Positions 26,191 through 34,126 of a stretch of DNA of 40,032 bases are shown here, piece by piece. The stretch covers positions 29,159 through 69,190 of the forward strand of contig CAJUAT010000006.1 in assembly GCA_910584525.1 (NCBI GenBank). Reading direction: 5' to 3'. Source of the stretch: an uncultured Muribaculaceae bacterium (GTDB lineage Bacteria; Bacteroidota; Bacteroidia; Bacteroidales; Muribaculaceae). A program made the translations under genes and the position numbers. The notes beneath the pieces were generated by a model, which was not told where the DNA came from, did no database searches, and saw only the letters and a list, made by a program, of their open reading frames with translations. The first letter of the stretch is position 1, and each line of letters opens with the position of its first letter.

Positions 26191-27378
26191 GTATGAAAAA
26201 AGGGATATTATATGTCATGGCAGCGGTGTCGCTGTCGATGGGCATGGAAATGTCGGAGCCGGCTTTTACGGTGAACGCGACAAGGCAGAGAACTCTGAAA
26301 ATAGAGACAACGGACTATGGACAGGTGTCCGGCAGGCTGAAGGAGAGCGGCGTCAGTGAATGCGACACTCTTTCCATAGCGGGTCCTATGGACATCTCCG
26401 ACTTCAGGGCCGTGAGAGATTATGTGCCCGACTCGGGCAGCGGTCTCGAGATGCTCGACCTACGACAGGCCGCGCTCAAGAACAACGAGGTCCCCGACAG
26501 CGCCCTATGGCGCAAGCAGAAGAGGGGGGAGGAAACAGCTCTTCTGAAAATTCGCAACATCCTGCTGCCCGAGGGCATTGTCAGAATCGGGAAAGAATCG
26601 CTCGGCTATATGGAACTGAGGACTGTGAACATTCCCCAGAGTGTAAGGCAGATTGGACCCGCGGTATTCGATGAAGACTGGTATCTGGACTGCGAGCTTG
26701 AAATTCCGGAGGGCGTGGATTGTGTTGCCGGTGCACTGTTCTATCGTTGCCGATCTCTTAAGACAGCTCCGAAATTGCCCTCGACTATACGGATAATAGA
26801 GGGTAATGCATTTGAAGAATGCGGTTTCGAGGAAATCTCATTACCTGAAGGCATAAAGACGATAGATTACTATGCTTTTTCAGAGAGTAAGATAAAAAAG
26901 ATAGAATTCCCATCTACATGCAACGATGTCGAAGAAGGCGCATTTTCCAATTGTCCCGAACTCGAGGTACTTGACATGAAGGCCGCGTCTATTGAATATA
27001 TTCCTTTCCATTTTGCTCCAGAATGCCGTAAACTCAGGATATTACGGCTTCCACAGAATTGCAGGGAAATCATGCCTGATGCGTTTACATTCTGCGACAG
27101 TCTTGAAGTCATTGAATTCGGTGAAGGCCTCGAGACATTAAATATGTGGACTTTCTCGTCAAAGCTTCTCGAGACTGTCACTCTTCCGTCTACCCTAACA
27201 TCCATGGGGCCTTTCGCATTTTGTCCTCGTCTGCTGACTATATATTGCAAAGCCAAGACTCCTCCGAGATTCAACTATGACCAGGGGCCTCTCATAGACC
27301 ATCCGGACCGGGCTACCCTATATGTGCCGACCGGTACAAGAAACGTATATGCCGTGGCCAACGGATGGAAGGATTTCG
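26191..27378. repeat. Large direct repeat, copy 1 (LRR gene 1)
   Basis: This 1188-base segment is repeated at 30430-31617, an offset of 4239 bases. By eye I find three mismatches (26208, 27311, 27365). It covers the first LRR gene from just before the start codon to codon 395, and similarity falls sharply after 27378. The identity extends to synonymous positions, which points to a recent duplication or to gene conversion. Confidence 0.93.
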
Positions 27379-27542
27379 ACCGTATCGAGGAAGTCGAGGA
27401 ATTCCCCGAAGCCGGCGTTAAGCCATGCATCCCGGACGATATGCCCGATGACGGCAGACTCTTCGACCTCGACGGAAGAAAAGTTAAGATTCCCGCGCCC
27501 GGACAAATCTATATCCGAAACGGCAGGAAAATCAAACTCTGA
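26193..27542 (+). CDS. BspA-type leucine-rich repeat secreted protein (copy 1)
   Basis: This 449-residue protein begins with a short signal-like N-terminus (MKKG, hydrophobic to about 18, cleavage probably near TVNA at 26-29). The middle (about 115-375) consists of LRR_5/BspA-like repeats of the form L..I.LP....I...AF..C..L, ending in a segment with TLYVPTGTRNVYAVANGWKDF. The last 54 residues (396-449) form a short tail with LFDLDGRKV and PGQIYIRNGRKI that resembles other C-terminal tails in this window. It is near-identical to the gene at 30432 (one difference in residues 1-395). BspA-like proteins are usually surface or secreted and involved in binding; no ligand can be predicted. Confidence 0.88.
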   Translation: MKKGILYVMAAVSLSMGMEMSEPAFTVNATRQRTLKIETTDYGQVSGRLKESGVSECDTLSIAGPMDISDFRAVRDYVPDSGSGLEMLDLRQAALKNNEVPDSALWRKQKRGEETALLKIRNILLPEGIVRIGKESLGYMELRTVNIPQSVRQIGPAVFDEDWYLDCELEIPEGVDCVAGALFYRCRSLKTAPKLPSTIRIIEGNAFEECGFEEISLPEGIKTIDYYAFSESKIKKIEFPSTCNDVEEGAFSNCPELEVLDMKAASIEYIPFHFAPECRKLRILRLPQNCREIMPDAFTFCDSLEVIEFGEGLETLNMWTFSSKLLETVTLPSTLTSMGPFAFCPRLLTIYCKAKTPPRFNYDQGPLIDHPDRATLYVPTGTRNVYAVANGWKDFDRIEEVEEFPEAGVKPCIPDDMPDDGRLFDLDGRKVKIPAPGQIYIRNGRKIKL

Positions 27543-27639
27543 CAACGTCCGGAAGCCATCCCTGCCATGTGGCAGTTCAGGTCTTATTCTCAGATGCCTC
27601 AGACACTTCCCTCGTCAGAATAAATTTCTTGTTTAAACC

Positions 27640-30408
27640 TTGAAATACGTTATGCCCATGAATCCAAGTCTATTTTTGCTAACCGTAGTGATTGCTCTTG
27701 CAGCTGTTTCGGGCAGCGCTTCGGAACAACAGCGCGTCAATACCCTGGAAGATGCCCTCGCCATAGCCCGGCTTCAGTTCGTGGGTCAGGATGTCGATTA
27801 TTACCGGCTGGATGACGGCAATGACGACCAGTGGACAATCTTCATAGATGCCGAGCCTCTGGCGGGATGGGCACATCCTTGTTATCTGCTCAGGGTGCCC
27901 AAATGCCCTGAAGTCGGCGACAGTCGGGAATATGTGGCCGAAAGGGCAAAATATGATTTCCCTCCCTGCGGCCGTTATGAAGATCTTCTGGTAAAGGATC
28001 GCTACGGCGCCATGGCATCCATAAAACCGAGGATACGCCGCAAATCGATTCCATCAGACGCAGGCGAGGCAGAAGCGCAGCTTAGCTGCGCCGAGAGGAC
28101 TTATGCCGTCATCCTCAGCGGCGGAGGGAATCCGTTCTCTAATTATGAGCGGTACTGGAACGACTGCTCGTTCATATACCAGACTCTTGTAAACAGATAC
28201 GGTGTCCCGCGGGAGCATATCATCCCCATTATGTCTGACGGCAACTACCCTGCCGATGACATGAAATCAATCGGAGGCTCATACTGCTCCCAGGACCTTG
28301 ACCTTGACGGTGACGGAACCGATGACATAGAGCTCGCCGCAACCAAGGAGAACATAGTCAACACCTTCGGACACCTTGCATCCGTGATGCGACCCGGCGA
28401 CCATCTCTTCCTATACGTGATGGATCACGGTACCCAAGCAAAAGGAGACAAGCTCCTCGACCCGAGTATCCCCATACCTAACGACGATGACAGCATCAAG
28501 TCTGTAATATGTCTTTGGAATCTGGATGGCAAGAATGACCTGGAACGTCACGAATGGATGGACCCCTTTGAGCTGGCGAAACTTCTGGAGCCTTTCTGCG
28601 ATAATTCCATAAATGTGAATGTCGTCATGGGTCAGTGTTTTTCCGGCGGATTCGTGGAGCCCCTCTCTATGAAAGGCTGTGTTATCGAGACTGCGTCGGA
28701 TGCAAACGAAACTTCAAAAGCATTTCAACATCAATCACCTCCGTATGACTCATTCGTATATTACTGGACTTCCGCGATAAACGGAGCCGACCCTTACGGC
28801 AATACGGCGGATGCCGATGCCGACGGAAACGGACGCATAACGATGGACGAGGCTTTCGCTTATGCCAAGGGAAAAGACAAGGTCAATGACAAGATACAAG
28901 AGCATCCTCAATATCGCTCCACACCGGCATCTTTAGGAGAGGAGCTGGCTTTCGACCACATACCGCCCAGCGTGGACCTATACATCAAGGATAATCCCGA
29001 AGATACAGGCAAGACGCCCAATACCACATGCGATATTTTCTGGACAAGTCCTTCCATCTGGGTCAGAAACCAGCCTGACGGAATCGGGGAACATCAGAAT
29101 CCGGTATTCTCTGAAAGTCATCCGGCGAATACAGTATATGTACGCATCCATAACCGAGGCAAAGATGATTACACGGGCAACGACAAATCAGTTCGCGTCC
29201 ACTGGGCATATGCCTCCACCGGCTACCGTCCTGAGGTATGGGCAGGTAACGAAAAGAATGCAAGCGGAAACCCAACAGGAGGCCTGGTGGCTTCCGTCCC
29301 GGTCCCTGCGATACCCTCCGGTGAATACCGTGATGTGGCTGTTGGATGGTCTATGCCGGCTGACACGGATATGGACCTGTCAGACATCGGAGATTTCAGC
29401 CTGCTGGCCGAGATTGTCGATTCATGTTATGTTTACGCCAGACCGTCATTCAGCGGCTATGATATAAGGCAATCCAACAATACGGCCATGAAATCGGTGA
29501 GACTTGTATCCCGCGATGAGCTGAACTATGAGCTGAACGCTTACGTCAGGAATGTCAGGCCGTTTGAAGAACGCTATACCCTTGAACTTAAGCAGAAACA
29601 GGATGAGGAGTGTCCGTTTTACATTTACGGAGACGTTGATGTGATACTTGATGATGAGGCCTGCCATATTGATGGGGCGTCAACGGGAGAATTCTCTGAT
29701 GGCTCTATATATCTTGACAACACCGGATATTTTGAATACCCCACAGAAAGCGGTTCGATTCATGTACTGTGTCTCGAACCGGGCAGACTCGGCGACTTGG
29801 GATTGAAATTCAAATTCCGCAGCGCCCCCGCCTTACCGTCATCATGCACTCTCGACCTGATACAGAAGATGTCGGATACGGGTGAGATTGTCGGAGGCTT
29901 CACTTATAAAGTGCAGCTCCCCATTGATAAGGGAATCGCGCTTCCTGTAGAACCCGATCCTTTGCCGGGAGGAGAGATCGTACTTGCAGCAGAGACTGAA
30001 GAAGATGCTGCTGCAAGATGGGAGGACCCGTCAGGCAAGACAATCGGCAACGGAGACAGTGTCATTGTAAGGCGGAGCATTGGGGAAGACCGACGTTACA
30101 GTATATATTCCCTCGACGAAGATGGTGTGTTAGCGACCGGAGGATATACTGTGGAAAGAGCTAAAATCATCCTGTCGGTGGAACGTGTCGGCAACAGGCT
30201 TGTTGTCAGACTGTCGGACGTCTTACCCGGCGGTTGTACCGTTGCCGTGGTATCATCTGCATCCGGAACCATGGTGTACAACCATAAGATCAGGCCGGAG
30301 GAGCCTACCCTTGAGATAGACTTGTCGACATGGCGCGCCGACATTTTCGCCATATCGGCCTTTGTTGATGGACGTGAAGTGCAGTCCATGAAGTTTGAAA
30401 AGAAATAG
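27640..30408 (+). CDS. Secreted caspase-fold (C13-like, clan CD) cysteine peptidase with T9SS-like C-terminus
   Basis: This is a large (922 aa) multidomain secreted protein. The start is TTG at 27640, giving Lys2 before the hydrophobic signal core; ATGs at 27652 and 27658 are alternatives. A prodomain-like region with LEDALAIARLQF covers about 30-130. The peptidase core lies at about 150-450, with H263 in VMDHGTQ and C333 in MGQCFSGGF as the expected His/Cys dyad. Ca2+-binding-like acidic loops follow the pattern DxDxDG (DLDLDGDG; DADADGNG). A beta-sandwich domain starts with WTSPSIWVRNQPDG and VYVRIHNRG. The last 80 residues look like a type IX secretion sorting domain (EIDLSTWRADIF). It lies between the two LRR copies; the second LRR follows after 23 bases. 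Confidence 0.82.
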   Translation: MKYVMPMNPSLFLLTVVIALAAVSGSASEQQRVNTLEDALAIARLQFVGQDVDYYRLDDGNDDQWTIFIDAEPLAGWAHPCYLLRVPKCPEVGDSREYVAERAKYDFPPCGRYEDLLVKDRYGAMASIKPRIRRKSIPSDAGEAEAQLSCAERTYAVILSGGGNPFSNYERYWNDCSFIYQTLVNRYGVPREHIIPIMSDGNYPADDMKSIGGSYCSQDLDLDGDGTDDIELAATKENIVNTFGHLASVMRPGDHLFLYVMDHGTQAKGDKLLDPSIPIPNDDDSIKSVICLWNLDGKNDLERHEWMDPFELAKLLEPFCDNSINVNVVMGQCFSGGFVEPLSMKGCVIETASDANETSKAFQHQSPPYDSFVYYWTSAINGADPYGNTADADADGNGRITMDEAFAYAKGKDKVNDKIQEHPQYRSTPASLGEELAFDHIPPSVDLYIKDNPEDTGKTPNTTCDIFWTSPSIWVRNQPDGIGEHQNPVFSESHPANTVYVRIHNRGKDDYTGNDKSVRVHWAYASTGYRPEVWAGNEKNASGNPTGGLVASVPVPAIPSGEYRDVAVGWSMPADTDMDLSDIGDFSLLAEIVDSCYVYARPSFSGYDIRQSNNTAMKSVRLVSRDELNYELNAYVRNVRPFEERYTLELKQKQDEECPFYIYGDVDVILDDEACHIDGASTGEFSDGSIYLDNTGYFEYPTESGSIHVLCLEPGRLGDLGLKFKFRSAPALPSSCTLDLIQKMSDTGEIVGGFTYKVQLPIDKGIALPVEPDPLPGGEIVLAAETEEDAAARWEDPSGKTIGNGDSVIVRRSIGEDRRYSIYSLDEDGVLATGGYTVERAKIILSVERVGNRLVVRLSDVLPGGCTVAVVSSASGTMVYNHKIRPEEPTLEIDLSTWRADIFAISAFVDGREVQSMKFEKK

Positions 30409-30429
30409 GAATCTCCATAAAGATGTAAA

Positions 30430-31617
30430 GTATGAAAAAAGGGATAATATATGTCATGGCAGCGGTGTCGCTGTCGATGGGCATGGAAATGTCGGAGCCG
30501 GCTTTTACGGTGAACGCGACAAGGCAGAGAACTCTGAAAATAGAGACAACGGACTATGGACAGGTGTCCGGCAGGCTGAAGGAGAGCGGCGTCAGTGAAT
30601 GCGACACTCTTTCCATAGCGGGTCCTATGGACATCTCCGACTTCAGGGCCGTGAGAGATTATGTGCCCGACTCGGGCAGCGGTCTCGAGATGCTCGACCT
30701 ACGACAGGCCGCGCTCAAGAACAACGAGGTCCCCGACAGCGCCCTATGGCGCAAGCAGAAGAGGGGGGAGGAAACAGCTCTTCTGAAAATTCGCAACATC
30801 CTGCTGCCCGAGGGCATTGTCAGAATCGGGAAAGAATCGCTCGGCTATATGGAACTGAGGACTGTGAACATTCCCCAGAGTGTAAGGCAGATTGGACCCG
30901 CGGTATTCGATGAAGACTGGTATCTGGACTGCGAGCTTGAAATTCCGGAGGGCGTGGATTGTGTTGCCGGTGCACTGTTCTATCGTTGCCGATCTCTTAA
31001 GACAGCTCCGAAATTGCCCTCGACTATACGGATAATAGAGGGTAATGCATTTGAAGAATGCGGTTTCGAGGAAATCTCATTACCTGAAGGCATAAAGACG
31101 ATAGATTACTATGCTTTTTCAGAGAGTAAGATAAAAAAGATAGAATTCCCATCTACATGCAACGATGTCGAAGAAGGCGCATTTTCCAATTGTCCCGAAC
31201 TCGAGGTACTTGACATGAAGGCCGCGTCTATTGAATATATTCCTTTCCATTTTGCTCCAGAATGCCGTAAACTCAGGATATTACGGCTTCCACAGAATTG
31301 CAGGGAAATCATGCCTGATGCGTTTACATTCTGCGACAGTCTTGAAGTCATTGAATTCGGTGAAGGCCTCGAGACATTAAATATGTGGACTTTCTCGTCA
31401 AAGCTTCTCGAGACTGTCACTCTTCCGTCTACCCTAACATCCATGGGGCCTTTCGCATTTTGTCCTCGTCTGCTGACTATATATTGCAAAGCCAAGACTC
31501 CTCCGAGATTCAACTATGACCAGGGGCCTCTCATAGACCATCCGGACCGAGCTACCCTATATGTGCCGACCGGTACAAGAAACGTATATGCCGTGGCCAA
31601 CGGCTGGAAGGATTTCG
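30430..31617. repeat. Large direct repeat, copy 2 (LRR gene 2)
   Basis: This is the second copy of the 1188-base repeat at 26191-27378, in the same orientation. With the first copy it brackets the peptidase gene. Recombination between copies would remove 4239 bases and leave one intact chimeric LRR gene. Confidence 0.93.
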
Positions 31618-31781
31618 CCCGCATCGTGGAAGTCGACGAGTTCCCGGAAGCCGGGCTTTCCTCCCCCATCCCCGACAATACTCCGGTTGACGACCGTTTG
31701 TATGACATGGAGGGCAGAGTGGTCAAGGATCCTATGCCGGGACAGGTTTACATCCGTAACGGCATTAAAATCCTGTATTAA
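30432..31781 (+). CDS. BspA-type leucine-rich repeat secreted protein (copy 2)
   Basis: This 449-residue paralogue of the protein at 26193 differs at residue 6 (Ile for Leu) and then only from residue 396 onward. There 21 of the last 54 residues differ, including LYDMEGRVV for LFDLDGRKV and GQVYIRNGIKILY at the end. The LRR body is identical, so both copies should bind the same ligand. The tail differs but keeps the same design, which suggests selection on its function or a conversion tract that stops at the tail boundary. It is 23 bases downstream of the peptidase gene and probably cotranscribed. Confidence 0.88.
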   Translation: MKKGIIYVMAAVSLSMGMEMSEPAFTVNATRQRTLKIETTDYGQVSGRLKESGVSECDTLSIAGPMDISDFRAVRDYVPDSGSGLEMLDLRQAALKNNEVPDSALWRKQKRGEETALLKIRNILLPEGIVRIGKESLGYMELRTVNIPQSVRQIGPAVFDEDWYLDCELEIPEGVDCVAGALFYRCRSLKTAPKLPSTIRIIEGNAFEECGFEEISLPEGIKTIDYYAFSESKIKKIEFPSTCNDVEEGAFSNCPELEVLDMKAASIEYIPFHFAPECRKLRILRLPQNCREIMPDAFTFCDSLEVIEFGEGLETLNMWTFSSKLLETVTLPSTLTSMGPFAFCPRLLTIYCKAKTPPRFNYDQGPLIDHPDRATLYVPTGTRNVYAVANGWKDFARIVEVDEFPEAGLSSPIPDNTPVDDRLYDMEGRVVKDPMPGQVYIRNGIKILY

Positions 31782-31805
31782 AATCCTGTGACTGTGCAAT
31801 CAGAC

Positions 31806-31836
31806 TTGCACATATCGATAAGATTGGCTAAATTTG
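31806..31836 (+). promoter_or_regulatory. Promoter of the vitamin B12 operon
   Basis: TTG (31806-31808) and TAAATTTG (31829-31836) fit the Bacteroidetes consensus with a 20-bp spacer, and the predicted transcript start (about 31843) is just before the riboswitch. A perfect 7-bp inverted repeat (31793-31799 with 31806-31812) overlaps the -33 element. It could be an operator or the end hairpin of the upstream transcript; it lacks a U-tract. Confidence 0.75.
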
Positions 31837-31850
31837 CGGCGAAATAATAA

Positions 31851-32071
31851 GCGCCGGTTTGCAGTGATGCGATTAAAAGGGAATCGTGTGAGAGTCACGA
31901 ACAGTCCCGCTGCTGTAAATCTCGAGAAACCATGCCGAAGGAGGCTGACGGTCATGCCGTCGGCCTGCGGATTATCCACTGACTGAGCAAGAGTGCAGAC
32001 GTCGGGAAGGAGGCGAGGTTGAAAGTGTCATAACGCACTCCACGAGATAAGTCAGAAGACCTGCCGGTGTC
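31851..32071 (+). promoter_or_regulatory. Cobalamin (AdoCbl-type) riboswitch
   Basis: This is a B12 aptamer in the leader of the BtuB-type receptor gene. The P1 strands are CGCCGG (31852-31857) and CCGGTG (32064-32069). Core landmarks are AAAAGGGAA, then GAACAGTCCCGCTGCTGTAA, then GGGAAGG. The B12 box AAGTCAGAAGACCTGCC lies at 32049-32065. Bound cobalamin is expected to reduce expression of the uptake operon downstream. The expression platform between 32072 and the start codon at 32123 is short, and I cannot tell whether it works on transcription or translation. Confidence 0.93.
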
Positions 32072-32122
32072 CACCCCGCCATTGACGCTCGAGGAAAGCG
32101 TTGCGGACAACTCGGACCTGCA

Positions 32123-34126
32123 GTGGAATCAAGACTTCCCGGGCTTCTGCGCCTTATGGCGTGTGTCATAGCCCTGTACAGCGGCGTCGCTGCGGCGATG
32201 CCTCATCAGACAGCCGACAGCATCACAACAGCCGATGCTGACTCGGTCACAACCCTCCATAATCTGGAAGTTACCGCCGACCGCCGGCATCTGGCCACCG
32301 TCCAGACCCTCGACGGCAAAGAGCTGCAGGCCCTTTCCTCCACATCCATAGCCGATGCCCTCAAATACTTCGCCGGCGTCCAGATCAAGGACTACGGGGG
32401 TCTCGGAGGTCTCAAGACCATCAACGTACGCTCCCTCGGCGCTCAGCATACCGGCGTTTATCTCGACGGCATCAGAATCACCAACGCCCAGAACGGAACC
32501 GTCGACCTCGGCAAATACTCTCTATCCACTCTCGAATCCGTTTCGCTATATAACGCCAACCGGCTCGAAAAGTGCCAGTCGCCTTCCGAATATGCCTCGG
32601 GAGCCACTGTCTATCTGCAGACCCGACGCCCACTGACCGACTCCATCTCCATATTGGGCGGCATCGCATCCTTCCATACCTATCAGGGGCGTGCAAACGC
32701 ACAGTTCCGCCGCAATCGCCTCGCAGGGTTCGTCGATGCTGAATACCTCAACTCACGGGGAGACTATCCGTTCCGCTACAAGTCGGAATACGAAGATACC
32801 GTGGGACGGCGACACAACTCAGACATAGAATACTGGCGTGCCGAGGCCGCCATATTCTATAAAGATTTCTCTTCCCACCTATATTTCTACAAGTCGGTGC
32901 GCGGATGCCCCGGAGGTATTGTCCGACGTCTCTCCGACAAATACAATAACGTGGGACGCGAATGGGACACCGACCTTTTCGCACAGTCATCTTACAACCA
33001 TCTCTTCGGCCGCAGTCACCGGCTTAAGGTCAACCTTAAATATTCCTACGAATATCTCCGCTACAACACCGACTATCCGGAGAATCAGAACACGGCACGT
33101 GTAGACAATCATTATTGGCAGCACGACGGCTACCTGTCGGCCGCCTATGCATGGTACGCCGCCGAATGGCTGACACTCAACACCGGATACGACATCCGCA
33201 TGTCGTGGCTCGACGCCGACCTGCGGCGCTTCAGCATTGTGCGCCGTCTCGACCAGAAGGCCGTACTCGCAGCCCAGGGTGAGTTATACGGCTTCAGATA
33301 TGCCGCTTCCCTGCTCTTCCAGCACTACCGCGACAAAACCGTGACTCATGTAGGAGCCGCTGATCCCCTGTCAAAGCTTACTCCCGCATTCACCTTCGGA
33401 TATCACTGGCGAGGCCTCGAACTCCGGGCATGGTACAAATCGATTTTCCGCGCCCCTACCCTCAACGACCTTTACTACACCCAGGTAGGAAACCGCAACC
33501 TGAAGCCCGAGTTCACCAAACAATGGAACATCGGCATCGAATATAATCACGCCTGGGCACACTGGGAATTTTCCGCACAGGCCGACTTCTATATCAACCG
33601 CATAGAGAACCGCATAGTCTGTCTGCCGCTCAAGGGGACTTATACATGGTCAATGATGAACTATGGCGAGACATACTGCCGTGGCATCAACGCCACCGTC
33701 AACGGACACTACCGCACCGGGGGCTGGGACTTCTCGCTGCTCACATCCTTCACGCTGCAACGCGACCTCAACCGCACCGACCCCGACGATGAAGACACCT
33801 ACAACAAACCGATATGCTACGCACCCACATTCTCAATGGGCATTACCGGCATAGCAGCCTGGCGGTATATATCGCTGACAGTCTCCAACCTTCATGTGGG
33901 ACGCCGCATGTGGTCGTACGCCGACCCTGAAGATGTGCTGAAAGCCTACAACAATGTAGACCTCAAGCTCACCGGCAGATGGCGGTCGCTCATGGCCTCG
34001 CTGGAAATCAACGACCTCTTCGACGTGCAGTACGAGCATATCCCACGCTATCCCATGCCCGGAAGAAACATCAAGTTCACCCTCTCCTGGACATTCAGCA
34101 TAAAATCAAATAAACCACAGATATGA
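32123..34126 (+). CDS. btuB: BtuB-type TonB-dependent vitamin B12 receptor
   Basis: This 667-residue outer-membrane receptor starts at GTG 32123; an ATG at 32156 is possible and would shorten the signal peptide (cleavage near GVAAA). A TonB box-like LEVTADR lies at about 48-54 and resembles the box of E. coli BtuB. A plug domain follows with LDGKELQAL, FAGVQIKDYGGLGGL and VYLDGIRI. A beta-barrel covers about 170-667, with late segments FRAPTLNDLYY and NLKPEFTKQWNIG, ending in a barrel strand. No carboxypeptidase-like extension precedes the plug, so this is not a SusC-type protein. The cobalamin riboswitch upstream strongly supports a B12 role. It overlaps the next gene by four bases. Confidence 0.92.
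   Translation: MESRLPGLLRLMACVIALYSGVAAAMPHQTADSITTADADSVTTLHNLEVTADRRHLATVQTLDGKELQALSSTSIADALKYFAGVQIKDYGGLGGLKTINVRSLGAQHTGVYLDGIRITNAQNGTVDLGKYSLSTLESVSLYNANRLEKCQSPSEYASGATVYLQTRRPLTDSISILGGIASFHTYQGRANAQFRRNRLAGFVDAEYLNSRGDYPFRYKSEYEDTVGRRHNSDIEYWRAEAAIFYKDFSSHLYFYKSVRGCPGGIVRRLSDKYNNVGREWDTDLFAQSSYNHLFGRSHRLKVNLKYSYEYLRYNTDYPENQNTARVDNHYWQHDGYLSAAYAWYAAEWLTLNTGYDIRMSWLDADLRRFSIVRRLDQKAVLAAQGELYGFRYAASLLFQHYRDKTVTHVGAADPLSKLTPAFTFGYHWRGLELRAWYKSIFRAPTLNDLYYTQVGNRNLKPEFTKQWNIGIEYNHAWAHWEFSAQADFYINRIENRIVCLPLKGTYTWSMMNYGETYCRGINATVNGHYRTGGWDFSLLTSFTLQRDLNRTDPDDEDTYNKPICYAPTFSMGITGIAAWRYISLTVSNLHVGRRMWSYADPEDVLKAYNNVDLKLTGRWRSLMASLEINDLFDVQYEHIPRYPMPGRNIKFTLSWTFSIKSNKPQI

Noticed and set aside
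26191..31617. The large direct repeats as an insertion sequence or composite transposon
   Set aside because: The repeats encode LRR proteins, with no transposase, no terminal inverted repeats and no target-site duplication seen.
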